Source of the DNA: Solirubrobacter phytolaccae
GTDB taxonomy: Bacteria > Actinomycetota > Thermoleophilia > Solirubrobacterales > Solirubrobacteraceae
Reading direction: 5' to 3'
DNA length: 64,000 nt
NCBI RefSeq assembly: GCF_027587195.1
Contig: NZ_JAPDDP010000018.1
Location: 1-64,000, forward strand
Position numbers and translations under genes: made by a program. Position 1 is the first letter of the stretch; each line of letters starts with the position of its first letter. The notes under the pieces are model-generated. The model did not search any database. It worked only from the letters and a program-made list of their open reading frames with translations, and had not been told where the DNA came from. Positions 1 to 8,336 of this stretch are shown here, one piece after another.

Positions 1-2
1 CG

Positions 3-371
3 CCCCCCGCGCCGCCGGCCCCGCCGGCACCCCCGGCGCCCACGCCGACCGCGACGCCGACGCCGGCCCAGGCCACGCTCGCCCCGGGCGCCAAGCCGAA
101 GCTGACGAAGACGCTCGCGCTCCCGATCACCTGCCCACCCGGCACCGCCTGCGAGGTGAGCGGCACCGTCACCGTCGGCGGCAAGACGCTCGCACGCTTC
201 ACCCGCGAGCGGATCCCGGCCGCCGCGACGCGCACGCTGCGCCTGAAGCCGGCGGCGTCCGTGCTCCGCACCCTCAAGCGCAAGTCCTCCGTCACCGCCA
301 CGGTGACGATCGCCACCGCCCGCGCCGGCTCGACGCGTCAGACGGTGCGGATCACTCTGCCGCGGTCTTGA
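3..371 (+). CDS. C-terminal part of a secreted/surface protein (partial)
   Basis: The open frame runs in from the left edge, so only the last ~122 codons are seen. A Pro/Ala/Thr linker of alternating PPA and PTPT units (codons 1-22) leads into a ~95-residue domain with the motif ITCPPGTACEVSG, two Cys six residues apart, followed by alternating hydrophobic strands and ending VRITLPRS. The C-terminal domain of the subtilase at 23291-24940 has the same layout (LKCKGQQSCEGSV). I infer a beta-sandwich stalk domain stabilised by one disulfide on an exported protein. The enzymatic part lies outside the window. Its stop lies inside the 3' end of the convergent oxidoreductase gene (20-bp overlap). 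Confidence 0.7.
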   Translation, partial: PPAPPAPPAPPAPTPTATPTPAQATLAPGAKPKLTKTLALPITCPPGTACEVSGTVTVGGKTLARFTRERIPAAATRTLRLKPAASVLRTLKRKSSVTATVTIATARAGSTRQTVRITLPRS

Positions 372-1707
372 TCAGCACGTCGAGCTGCACCGGCCGCATC
401 GGCGCGCGCGAGCTGAACCGCGCGGGCTCCTCCGGCAGCCGGGACGCGACGAGCCGCTCACAGGTGCGGCCCTGGCACGGGCCCTGCCCGGCGCGGGTGA
501 CGACCTTCAGCGCCGACATCGAGGTCGCGCCGCCGGCGACGGCCGCGTCGACCTCGCCGAGGGTGACGTCCTCGCAGCGGCACAGGATCGTGTCCGGCGT
601 GGCCAGCGACCGCAGGCCCGGCCGCGGGTCGAAGAGCTCGCCGAGGATGCCGGCGAAGTCCGCGAGCTTGGCCCGCCGTGCGCGCAGCTCCGACGGCACG
701 GTCGGCTTCGCCTTGCCGTTGCCGTTCGTGCCCCGCGCGACGTACGCGGCCGCCGTCCAGCCCGCGAGCTCGCCCTCCACGCGCGCGAGGTCGGAGCCGC
801 CGATGCCCGTCGCCTCGCCGGCCACGTAGACACCGGGGACCGACGTCGCCATGTCGGCGTCGTGCGCGACGGCGTCGCCGCGCAGCTCGCAGCCGAGCGC
901 GCGCGCCAGGTCGACGGACGGCAGGAAGCCGTAGGCGGTGCAGACGGCGTCGACGTCGTAGGTGCGCTCGTTCCCGGTCGGCGCCCAGTCGGGGCCGCAC
1001 TCGGCGATCGTCGCCGACTCCACGCGGTCGCTGCCCTCGGCGCGGACGAGCACGTGACCCCACTCGATCCGGCGCACCTTCGTGCGGTACCCGACGTACT
1101 CCTTCAGCTTGCCGGGATGGCCGGACATGCGCGGGCTGACGCGGGCCCAGTCGCGCCGGCGCGTGGCCTCGGCGACCGCCACGACCTTCGCGCCCGTCGC
1201 CGCGAGCTGCGCCGCGACCGGCAGCAGGAACGGGCCGGCGCCGGCGAGCAGCACGCGCCGGCCGGGGACGATGCCCTGGCCCTTGGCGAGCGCCTGCGCG
1301 CCGCCGGCCGTCATCACGCCGGGAAGGGTCCAGCCGGGGAAGGCGATCGGGCGGTCGTAGGCGCCGGTCGCGAGCACCGTGGCGGTCGCGCGCACGCGCT
1401 CCACCGGGCCGGTCAGCAGCAGGTCACCGGGAGCGGGCGCGGCCCAAACAGAAACGCCCGACAGCACCGTCACCGTGGAGGCGGCGAGCGCGGCGCACAG
1501 CTCGCGCGCCGCGCCGGGCAAGGAACGCGGCGCGGCCTCACCCACTTCGTCGAAGCGACGGCGCCAGATCTGCCCGCCGGGCGCGGCGTACTCGTCGATC
1601 AACGCGACCCGGAGCCCGGCTCGCGCGGCCGCCAGCGCGGCGCTCATGCCCGCCGGCCCGCCCCCGACCACGGCCACGTCGACGTGCAACTCCTCCATCA
1701 TCGCCAT
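352..1707 (-). CDS. FAD-dependent oxidoreductase with C-terminal Fe-S Cys cluster (opine/hydroxyproline dehydrogenase alpha-like)
   Basis: 451 residues. The N-terminal Rossmann motif VVGGGPAGMSAALAAARAG (from residue 14) binds FAD, and a second nucleotide-binding motif (LLAGAGPFLLPVAAQLAATG) lies near residue 160. The C-terminal ~65 residues carry CRCEDVTLGEVDAAV and, further on, CQGRTC, the four-Cys pattern of BFD-like [2Fe-2S] domains. This arrangement is known from HcnB, octopine/nopaline oxidase subunit A and the alpha subunit of D-hydroxyproline dehydrogenase. With a hydroxyproline epimerase and a DHDPS-family lyase at 18.8-20.7 kb, a role in hydroxyproline oxidation is plausible, but no beta or gamma subunit lies beside it. 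Starts ATGGCGATGATG; ATG codons 3 or 4 are also possible. Confidence 0.75.
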   Translation of the reverse strand: MAMMEELHVDVAVVGGGPAGMSAALAAARAGLRVALIDEYAAPGGQIWRRRFDEVGEAAPRSLPGAARELCAALAASTVTVLSGVSVWAAPAPGDLLLTGPVERVRATATVLATGAYDRPIAFPGWTLPGVMTAGGAQALAKGQGIVPGRRVLLAGAGPFLLPVAAQLAATGAKVVAVAEATRRRDWARVSPRMSGHPGKLKEYVGYRTKVRRIEWGHVLVRAEGSDRVESATIAECGPDWAPTGNERTYDVDAVCTAYGFLPSVDLARALGCELRGDAVAHDADMATSVPGVYVAGEATGIGGSDLARVEGELAGWTAAAYVARGTNGNGKAKPTVPSELRARRAKLADFAGILGELFDPRPGLRSLATPDTILCRCEDVTLGEVDAAVAGGATSMSALKVVTRAGQGPCQGRTCERLVASRLPEEPARFSSRAPMRPVQLDVLIKTAAE

Positions 1708-1802
1708 CGAGCGTACGGTCGCCCCGGCCGCCCATATACCGGCAGTTGTCGAACGTTGGCCCGCCCCGCTTACACGATCTGCCGGAACCTACGCGCGCGC
1801 GA

Positions 1803-1854
1803 TTGACCCGCCCTCCCCACCCGAGTAGGACTCATCGTGGGAACCCAAGGAGGG
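1803..1854 (+). promoter_or_regulatory. Likely promoter and strong RBS for the S15 peptidase
   Basis: TTGACC (1803-1808), a 17-bp spacer and TAGGAC (1826-1831) form a good sigma-70-like pair. AAGGAGGG (1847-1854) follows, eight bases before ATG 1863. This Shine-Dalgarno site is much stronger than most here and fixes the peptidase start at 1863, not at upstream in-frame codons. Confidence 0.45.
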
Positions 1855-1862
1855 CTTTTTAC

Positions 1863-4109
1863 ATGCACAGCAAGATGCGGCGAGTGGGCCTCGCCGCGGC
1901 GGCGGTCACCGCCATGCTGGTCACCGCGCCGACCGCGTTCGCGCAGACGGCACCGGTACTCGAGGGCGGCAAGACGTCGCCCGTGTTCGGCTACGCGGAC
2001 TCGATCCGCGAGCGCGTCTTCATCGAGTCCCCGTACGACTCCGACAAGAACGGCGTCAAAGACGTCATCGCGATCGACATCAAGCGTCCCAAGGCCACGA
2101 GCACGGGCCTGAAGGCGCCGGTGATCATGGATCCGAGCCCGTACTACTCGACGCTCGGGCGCGGCAACGAGTCGCAGCTCAAGCGCGACATCGACGGCGA
2201 CGGCCTGCTGGACCAGTGGCCGCTGTTCTACGACAACTACTTCGTCCCGCGCGGCTACGCCGTGATCCTCATGGACATGATCGGGACCAACAACTCGACC
2301 GGCTGCCCGACCGTCCACGACGAGTCGGACAACCTCAGCGCCAAGATCGTGATCGACTGGCTCAACGGCCGGACGAAGGGCGTGGACAAGAATGGCGTTG
2401 AGGTCAAGGCCGACTGGCACAACGGCAAGACCGGCCTCATCGGCAAGTCCTACGACGGCACGCTGGCCAACGCGGTCGCCGCGTCCGGCGTCGAGGGCCT
2501 GACGACGATCGTCCCGATCTCCGCGATCGCGTCCTACTACGACTACACGCGCACCAACGGCGTCATCCAGCGCGACAACAACTACGTCGCCAGCCTCGCG
2601 CTCGCGGTCACCAACCCCGACCGGCGCGACTACTGCAAGCCCGTGCGTGACGCGCTCGACGCCGCCGACGGCGACGACACCGGCGACTACAGCGACTTCT
2701 GGGCGGTCCGCGACTACCTGAAGGACCTCGACAAGGTCAAGGCGAGCGTGTTCATCACGCACGGCGTCCAGGACGAGAACGTCCGCGCCGACCACTTCTC
2801 CAAGTGGTGGTACGGGCTCAAGGAGCGCGGCGTCAAGCGCAAGCTGTGGATCCTGCGCCAGGGCCACGTCGACCCGTTCGACGGCCGCCGCGCGGTCTGG
2901 GTGGACACGATCCACCGCTGGTTCGACCACGAGCTCTACGGCATCCAGAACGGGATCGACAAGGAGCCCGCCGTCGACATCGAGGAGTCCGTGGACAACT
3001 GGAAGTCCTACACGGACTGGCCGATCCCGGGCACGCAGATGACCAACGTCTTCCTGCAGAGCAACGGCGCGACGCAGACGCTCGGCGGTAGCTCGGGCGG
3101 CACGGACGCGACCACGACGTTCCGCGACAACAACCTGAGCGAGAACAACTACCTCAACCTCAACAGCAACGCGACGCAGCAGGGCCAGAAGCGCATGTTC
3201 CTGTCGCCGCCGCTGAAGAAGCCGCTGCGCCTCTCCGGCACGGCGATCGTCGACCTGCAGGCCTCGCTGAGCAAGGTCTCGTCGAACCTGACGGCGTTCA
3301 TCGTCGACTACGGCCCGAGCACCCAGACCAACCGCAGCGGCGACGGCGTCTCGACGCCCGCCAACGCGACCGTCTCCTGCTGGGGCGAGTCGGTGCCGGA
3401 CGACACGGGCTGCTTCAAGGAGACCACCAAGCCGCAGCAGACCGTCACCCAGTGGCGCGTCACCAAGGGCATGATGGACTCCAAGAACCGCAACTCGCTG
3501 CGGGTCCCCGAGCCCGTCACGATCGGCTCGTCCTACAAGTTCAGCTGGCCGATGCTGCCGGAGGACTTCACGTTCGCCGCCGGCCACCGCGTCGGCATCG
3601 TCATCGGCGCGAACTTCAGCGGCTACGGCTCCACCAACGGCCTGACGCAGACCGACGTCACGATCGACACCAAGTTGTCGAAGATCCAGCTGCCGATCGT
3701 CGGCGGCTACAGCGCGGCCGTGCAGGCCGGCCTGTTCGGTGAGGCGGTCGAGGCTCCGGTCGGCGGCACCGTCCCGGCCACGCTGAGCCTCGCGCTCGGC
3801 GCGCCCGCGACGTTCGGCGCCTTCACGCCGGGCATCGACAAGGAGTACACGGCCCAGACCGACGCGACGGTGATCTCCACCGCCGCCGACGCGGCCCTGA
3901 CCGTGAGCGAGCCCGGCCACCTGGCCAACGGCGCGTTCACCCTCTCCGAGCCGCTGCAGGTCGCGTTCAGCAAGGCGGCCTGGACCGGCCCGACCTCCAA
4001 CGAGAAGGTCGACATCACGTTCAAGCAGCTCGTGAAGAAGACCGATCCGCTCCGGACCGGCGCGTACAGCAAGACGCTGACCTTCACGCTCAGCACCACC
4101 ACGCCGTAG
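1863..4109 (+). CDS. Secreted Xaa-Pro dipeptidyl-peptidase-like protein, family S15
   Basis: 748 residues from ATG 1863, chosen for the AAGGAGGG site. Residues 1-27 are a Sec signal peptide (RRVGLAAAAVTAMLV, ending AFAQT). The S15/CocE alpha/beta-hydrolase domain follows: nucleophile Ser196 in GLIGKSYDGT, Asp304 in HGVQDENV and His335 in LRQGHVDPFDG. A jelly-roll domain (~400-630) is usual in the family. Residues ~634-748 form an extra domain, starting GGTVPATLSLALG and ending KTLTFTLSTTTP, that recurs at the end of the M6 protease at 5560-8235. The family releases dipeptides after proline, or cleaves esters such as cocaine or cephalosporin esters. Secretion and the neighbouring Dpp importer favour peptide scavenging. 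Confidence 0.85.
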   Translation: MHSKMRRVGLAAAAVTAMLVTAPTAFAQTAPVLEGGKTSPVFGYADSIRERVFIESPYDSDKNGVKDVIAIDIKRPKATSTGLKAPVIMDPSPYYSTLGRGNESQLKRDIDGDGLLDQWPLFYDNYFVPRGYAVILMDMIGTNNSTGCPTVHDESDNLSAKIVIDWLNGRTKGVDKNGVEVKADWHNGKTGLIGKSYDGTLANAVAASGVEGLTTIVPISAIASYYDYTRTNGVIQRDNNYVASLALAVTNPDRRDYCKPVRDALDAADGDDTGDYSDFWAVRDYLKDLDKVKASVFITHGVQDENVRADHFSKWWYGLKERGVKRKLWILRQGHVDPFDGRRAVWVDTIHRWFDHELYGIQNGIDKEPAVDIEESVDNWKSYTDWPIPGTQMTNVFLQSNGATQTLGGSSGGTDATTTFRDNNLSENNYLNLNSNATQQGQKRMFLSPPLKKPLRLSGTAIVDLQASLSKVSSNLTAFIVDYGPSTQTNRSGDGVSTPANATVSCWGESVPDDTGCFKETTKPQQTVTQWRVTKGMMDSKNRNSLRVPEPVTIGSSYKFSWPMLPEDFTFAAGHRVGIVIGANFSGYGSTNGLTQTDVTIDTKLSKIQLPIVGGYSAAVQAGLFGEAVEAPVGGTVPATLSLALGAPATFGAFTPGIDKEYTAQTDATVISTAADAALTVSEPGHLANGAFTLSEPLQVAFSKAAWTGPTSNEKVDITFKQLVKKTDPLRTGAYSKTLTFTLSTTTP

Positions 4110-4117
4110 CCCTCACC

Positions 4118-4149
4118 GGTGGGCGCCGGCCTGTTCGCCGGCGCCCACC
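4118..4149 (+). terminator. Perfect 13-bp hairpin after the S15 gene
   Basis: GGTGGGCGCCGGC (4118-4130) pairs perfectly with GCCGGCGCCCACC (4137-4149) around a CTGTTC loop, starting eight bases after the stop. There is no T-tract, which is common for GC-rich actinobacteria. It probably ends the peptidase transcript. Confidence 0.6.
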
Positions 4150-4170
4150 CCGGGTACTGTGCAGCCCGGA

Positions 4171-4446
4171 ATGGAACGGCTCCGCCAGATCGGCACGGTC
4201 ATCGGTTGCGTCTGGGGCGGCGGGATCCTCGGGCGTCTGATCTCGGATTGGATCCTCGGATTGGACCGCGGCTGGGTCCGGGCGACCGTGATCGTCTTCA
4301 TGCTGATCGGGCTCGCCATCGGGATCTCCGCCGCACGCGAGCTCGAGCCGTGGAACGCGCGGGACCGGCGCGACGCGAAGATCGGCTGGGGGATCGTGCT
4401 CGCCTTCGTCGCGCTGATCGCCGTGTCGGCGGTGGTGGCAGGATGA
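4171..4446 (+). CDS. Small membrane protein, three predicted TM segments
   Basis: 91 residues from ATG 4171; a GTG at 4159 would add four residues. There are hydrophobic segments near residues 5-25 (IGTVIGCVWGGGILGRLI), 38-55 (ATVIVFMLIGLAIGISA) and 72-90 (IGWGIVLAFVALIAVSAVVAG), with a charged loop ELEPWNARDRRDAKI before the last. I do not recognise a family. Its stop overlaps the next start as ATGA, so the two small membrane proteins are probably translationally coupled and may act together. Confidence 0.6.
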   Translation: MERLRQIGTVIGCVWGGGILGRLISDWILGLDRGWVRATVIVFMLIGLAIGISAARELEPWNARDRRDAKIGWGIVLAFVALIAVSAVVAG

Positions 4447-4604
4447 ACGCCGACCGCCGCGACACGATCCTCGTCGTCATCGCGCTGCTCGGCGCGCTCC
4501 TGAGCTTCTGGATCCCGATGCCGTGGGGCGCGATCCCCGCCGCGATCACGCTGCTGATCGCGGGCGCGGCGCTGATCCGCAGCCGCCGCGCCCGCGACCG
4601 CTAG
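4443..4604 (+). CDS. 53-residue two-TM membrane protein
   Basis: ATG 4443 overlaps the previous stop (ATGA). The product has two hydrophobic helices (TILVVIALLGALLSFWIPM and WGAIPAAITLLIAGAALI) and a basic tail RSRRARDR, giving a hairpin with both ends inside. No family recognised. The overlap and continued membrane character, not homology, make it credible as a gene. Confidence 0.5.
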   Translation: MNADRRDTILVVIALLGALLSFWIPMPWGAIPAAITLLIAGAALIRSRRARDR

Positions 4605-4605
4605 C

Positions 4606-5157
4606 TCAGTCGCGCACGAGCGCCTCGAGCTCGTCCTCGAGCACTCCCCGCTCGACGCCGCCCGTCCACCCGCGCAGGAGCTTGCCGCCCGGCGCGACGA
4701 GCACCACCGCCGGCGGCGTGCGCACGGCGTACTGGCGCCACTTCTTCAGGTCCGGATCGATCCCGACCGGATAGCCGACCTTGTGGTCGGTCAGCCACGG
4801 GCGCAGCTTCTCCTTCGTGTCCTTCCCGGCCACGCCGACGAACGCCACCTTGTCGCCGTAGCGCTCGCCCATCGCCGCGAGCGTGTCCTGCTGCGCGGCG
4901 CAGCGACTGCACCAGGAGGCGAAGAAGAACAGCACCGTGGGCCGGTCGCGCCACAGCGTGGCCACGTCCAGCTTGGTGTCGTCGAGCAGCGTCAGCTCCA
5001 GCGGCGGGCTCTTGGCCTCGGTCTCTGCCGGGGCGTAGCTCACGCCGTCCGGCACCGGGCCCGGCACGGAGCCCTTGCCGCCGTCGTAGGTCGCGTCGTC
5101 GCCACCACAGCCGGCGACGACCACCGTCGCCGCCAGCACCGCAAGCCATCGCCTCAA
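4606..5157 (-). CDS. TlpA/ResA-type thioredoxin lipoprotein
   Basis: 183 residues. The N-terminus is a lipoprotein signal with lipobox VVAGC (Cys17), so it is anchored outside the membrane. A thioredoxin fold follows with the redox motif FFFASWCSRCAAQ (Cys83, Cys86) and a TPP cis-proline in RTPPAVVLVAPGG. The family reduces or resolves disulfides in exported proteins, often cytochrome c apoproteins, or transfers electrons. The start is TTG at 5157, overlapping the upstream TGA as TTGA, so it is coupled to the lipoprotein gene before it. ATG at 5149 is out of frame. Confidence 0.85.
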   Translation of the reverse strand: MRRWLAVLAATVVVAGCGGDDATYDGGKGSVPGPVPDGVSYAPAETEAKSPPLELTLLDDTKLDVATLWRDRPTVLFFFASWCSRCAAQQDTLAAMGERYGDKVAFVGVAGKDTKEKLRPWLTDHKVGYPVGIDPDLKKWRQYAVRTPPAVVLVAPGGKLLRGWTGGVERGVLEDELEALVRD

Positions 5158-5546
5158 TTGAGCGTCACCATCGCCTGTCCGTCCTTGAACCCGAACTCCT
5201 GCGGCGCGCTGTCGCCCAGCCGCAGCGTGTAGCGCCCGGACGCCTCGACGTCGACGCGCACCCGGAAGGTGCAGTTCGTCGGCACGCGGTCGACGCCCGG
5301 GTCGTGGTTGAGCAGCGCCGTCGCCTCACCCTCCGGCAGGACGTCCTCCTCGAGGATCTTGCCCGACGCGTCGGCGAGCGTGAACTCCGCTGTGGCGTGG
5401 GCGTAGAGGAACGGCTGGCCGCCCGCGCACGGCTCACCGAGCTCCCGCAGGACGCCGTCCGGAGCGACGACGCGCAGCACCAGGCCCTGCGGCCAGGACG
5501 GCTTCTCGCCGCCGCAGCCCGTCAACAGGGCCGCGGCGGCGAGCAC
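5154..5546 (-). CDS. Small lipoprotein of unknown function
   Basis: From GTG 5546 the product is ~130 residues: LAAAALLTGCGGEKP is a lipoprotein signal with lipobox LLTGC, followed by a mostly beta domain with two further Cys (GEPCAGGQP and PTNCTFRV) and ending GQAMVTLN. The open frame continues upstream into the M6 gene, but that part encodes an Arg/Ser-rich shadow, so the first sensible start is the GTG 13 bases after the M6 stop. No family recognised. It may be co-transcribed with the M6 protease and the TlpA-like gene. The cysteines could be a client of that thioredoxin, which is speculation. Confidence 0.6.
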   Translation of the reverse strand: MLAAAALLTGCGGEKPSWPQGLVLRVVAPDGVLRELGEPCAGGQPFLYAHATAEFTLADASGKILEEDVLPEGEATALLNHDPGVDRVPTNCTFRVRVDVEASGRYTLRLGDSAPQEFGFKDGQAMVTLN

Positions 5547-5559
5547 GACGACGGGCCCG

Positions 5560-8235
5560 CTACGGGTTGGTCGTCGAGAGCGTGAACGTGAGCGTCTTGG
5601 TGTAGGCACCCGTGCGCAGCGGGTCATTGAGGCCGATCGTCTGCTTGAAGTCCAGCGAGACCTCTTCGCTGGAAGTCGGCTTGTCCCAGGTCAGCAGGTT
5701 CAGCGAGGAACCCACATTGTTGTACGCGGTGCCGGTGTTGCTGGCGTTGCGCGCGCGAGCCTGCAGCGGCTGCGGGAGCGAGAACGAGCCGTTGACCAGG
5801 TGGCCGGTGTTGACCGAGGAGGCGTCGGACACGCTCAGGAGCGCGTCGCCGGCCGTCGAGGTCACGGTCGCCTTCGTGTCGGCGAAGTAGTCACGCGCGA
5901 CGCCCGGCTGGAACGCGCCGAACGAGGCGGGAGCGCCGAGCGAGAGCGCCAGCGTCGCCGGCACGTTGCCGCCGACCGTGCCGTCGGTCTGCGTCGAGGC
6001 GCAGGTCGCCGTGGCGGTCTTGCTCGGATCGCTGACCGAGGTCGCGGTCAGCGTGACGGTGTTGCTGGCGCCGGTGCCCTTCGTGATGTACACGGGGACG
6101 TCGACGCTCTCGCCGAACTTCGCGGTGGCGAGCGCGTTGCGCAGCTCCGCCTTCCAGCCCTGGCCGGAGGCCGAGGCGGAGAGGCGGTAGATGTCGTTGT
6201 TGAACGACGCCGTCTCGTCCTGCGGGTGCAGCGCCGGGTCGGTCGCCGCGGCGACGCCGGTGTTGGTGACCTTGAACGTGCACGACTCCAGCGCCGTGCC
6301 CGGCTGGCTCGCGACGCTGACGCCGCGCGTCTGCGGGCCCGCGCCCTTCGGGTTCTGGACGCCGAGGACGTAGTGCAGCAGGCCGCGTGCGTCCTTGTAG
6401 GTGTCGACCACGTAGAACTGCAGGTCGTTCGGCTCGTCCTTGAGCTCGTACGAGGAGCCCGAGTTCGTGCCGGCGTGGAACAGCGCGTCGTTGAGCTGCC
6501 GGTAGTCGGCGGCGGTGCGCATGATCGGGGTGCCGTCGGGCTTGTAGTAGTCGACGGTGTTCATGTCCTCGGGATGCGCGTCCTTGACCCAGGTGAAGCA
6601 GTTGTAGCCGCAGGAGCTGCCCTCGGTGCCGCGCGTCGCGCCGGCCGCCCAGGCCTTGTTCTTGGCGATCAGCACCCCCTGGTCGGCCCCGAAGGAGCCG
6701 TAGCCGATGCGCTGGACGGTCTCGAGCGAGTAGTTCGTCCAGGTGCCGCCGTCGCACAGCGGGTCGGTGTTGATGTTGCACGCCGGGGTCTTGTCGACCG
6801 GGGCGGCGCCGTCGAGGAAGACCTGCACGCCGGCGCGGATGCCGGCCGGGAGCGGCTCGGCGTTGGCCGCGCGCGCGACCACGTCCGCGACCGCGAGACC
6901 CGTCTGCGCGAGCCCGTTGCGGTTGAGCCGCAGCACGGCCGAGTTGGGCACGAAGCCCATGCCGACCTTCGAGCGCAGCGTGTGCTCGGCGCCCATCGAC
7001 CCGCCGTACAGCGCCGGCACCTGCCAGCGGTTGTGCGGGCCACCCGGGCCGTTGAAGGACCCGCGGTCCATCATGTCCCAGGTGCCCGAGCCGACACGGC
7101 GGTACGGCGTCACGTACGGGTTGTTGTTGTTGTCGCCGACCGAGAAGATGTTGTGGCTGATCTCGTGCGTGATCGTGCCCGAGCTCTCGCCCTGGCGGAT
7201 CGAGGACTCGCCCCACTGCTGCTGGCCGGCGAACCACGACGTCCAGTCGACGTAGCGGGTGGCGACCCAGTTGGGCTTCTTCGGGTTCGGGTTGCCCCAG
7301 ACCTCGTGCGGGATCTGCTCCTTGTTCTGGAACATGATCTCGCCGAACTCCTGCCACACCGACGTCTCGTCGTAGCCGGCGTACATGTACAGGTGCACGG
7401 TCTGCCCGCAGTTGGTGGCCGCGCAGCCGGTATCGGCGTTCCAGAGCGCGGTCGCGTCCTGGTTGAACTGGTTGCTGGAGAAGTTGCAGTCCTGCACCGC
7501 GGTGCCGGCCGCGACGGTGATCGGCACGCTGACGGTGATGTGGGTCGAGTCCGGGATCGCCGTGACGGTCTTGTTGCCGGTCGGGGTGACCGCGCCGAAC
7601 TGGATCACGTCACCGACGTAGAAGAACGCCGAGTCCTCGACGGTGATCGTCTGCGTCGCGGTGTGCGCGCCGACGACGGTCGTCGCCGCCGGGCAGCCGT
7701 TGCCCGTGGGCTTGCCGGACTGGCCGATGTCGCTGACGCCGTACTGGTAGAGCCGCTTCGGCATCCGGTACGGGCCGTAGGTCTTGACGTCGGTGACGCC
7801 GACCCGGCCGCCGGACTGCTCCATCCAGTAGCCGTTGATCGTGTGCCCCTGGTTGAGCGGGCTCGGCGTGTTGTAGAAGTCCGCGTAGAACTTCGGCACG
7901 TCCTCGCGCTTGACCGGATCGATCTGCGGGTTGCCGAACGGGTCGCTGTTCTTCTTCTGCGTGATGACGAACGGCTGGTCCTCGAAGTCGAACGCGACCA
8001 GCGCGATCGTGACCTTGCGGACGCTCGGGACGGCGCCGTTGGTCGCCCAGTCCACGCCGGGGATCGGCTTGTAGTCCTGGAACGTCATGTCCTGCTGATC
8101 CTGGACCTTCTGCGGATCAAGCGGCGGCGGGACCGCGGCCTGCGCTACGGCAGGCAGTGTGACGCCGACGGCGAGTGCAGCCATCACCGCGGCGGACCGA
8201 CACGAGCTGAAAATCCTCACAACACCCTCTCTCAT
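5560..8235 (-). CDS. Secreted M6-family (immune inhibitor A-like) metalloprotease
   Basis: 891 residues. A signal peptide (AAVMAALAVGVTLPAVAQAA) leads into an M6 catalytic domain: FYNTPSPLNQGHTINGYWMEQSGG region, zinc motif HEISH (357-361) in GTITHEISHN, and the downstream Met turn GTWDMMDRGSF. A Thr/Val-rich beta insertion (~183-250, including TITVEDSAFFYVGDVIQFG) separates the N-terminal part from the zinc site. The last ~137 residues match the C-terminal domain of the S15 peptidase, ending KTLTFTLSTTNP. The start is ATG 8235. GTG 8220, with GAGAGGG just before it, is an alternative that keeps the signal peptide. It probably degrades extracellular protein. Confidence 0.85.
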   Translation of the reverse strand: MREGVVRIFSSCRSAAVMAALAVGVTLPAVAQAAVPPPLDPQKVQDQQDMTFQDYKPIPGVDWATNGAVPSVRKVTIALVAFDFEDQPFVITQKKNSDPFGNPQIDPVKREDVPKFYADFYNTPSPLNQGHTINGYWMEQSGGRVGVTDVKTYGPYRMPKRLYQYGVSDIGQSGKPTGNGCPAATTVVGAHTATQTITVEDSAFFYVGDVIQFGAVTPTGNKTVTAIPDSTHITVSVPITVAAGTAVQDCNFSSNQFNQDATALWNADTGCAATNCGQTVHLYMYAGYDETSVWQEFGEIMFQNKEQIPHEVWGNPNPKKPNWVATRYVDWTSWFAGQQQWGESSIRQGESSGTITHEISHNIFSVGDNNNNPYVTPYRRVGSGTWDMMDRGSFNGPGGPHNRWQVPALYGGSMGAEHTLRSKVGMGFVPNSAVLRLNRNGLAQTGLAVADVVARAANAEPLPAGIRAGVQVFLDGAAPVDKTPACNINTDPLCDGGTWTNYSLETVQRIGYGSFGADQGVLIAKNKAWAAGATRGTEGSSCGYNCFTWVKDAHPEDMNTVDYYKPDGTPIMRTAADYRQLNDALFHAGTNSGSSYELKDEPNDLQFYVVDTYKDARGLLHYVLGVQNPKGAGPQTRGVSVASQPGTALESCTFKVTNTGVAAATDPALHPQDETASFNNDIYRLSASASGQGWKAELRNALATAKFGESVDVPVYITKGTGASNTVTLTATSVSDPSKTATATCASTQTDGTVGGNVPATLALSLGAPASFGAFQPGVARDYFADTKATVTSTAGDALLSVSDASSVNTGHLVNGSFSLPQPLQARARNASNTGTAYNNVGSSLNLLTWDKPTSSEEVSLDFKQTIGLNDPLRTGAYTKTLTFTLSTTNP

Positions 8236-8278
8236 CGAGACCCTGCCTGAAACCTACGGGCAGGGACCCTCGATGAGC

Positions 8279-8321
8279 ATCCGTCAATCGCCAGAACTCT
8301 GGTATCCGGCGACCGACGGAT
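8279..8321 (-). terminator. Hairpin downstream of the first Dpp operon
   Basis: ATCCGTC (8279-8285) pairs with GACGGAT (8315-8321), and inside it TCGCC (8288-8292) pairs with GGCGA (8308-8312). It lies 16 bases past the ATPase stop on the minus strand and ahead of the M6 gene, so it could end the dpp transcript. Confidence 0.5.
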
Positions 8322-8336
8322 GGCGAAGCGGACGGA

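Noticed and set aside
5800-8250. 816-codon plus-strand frame over the M6 protease
   Set aside because: Antisense shadow; the minus strand has a clear HEISH protease with signal peptide.
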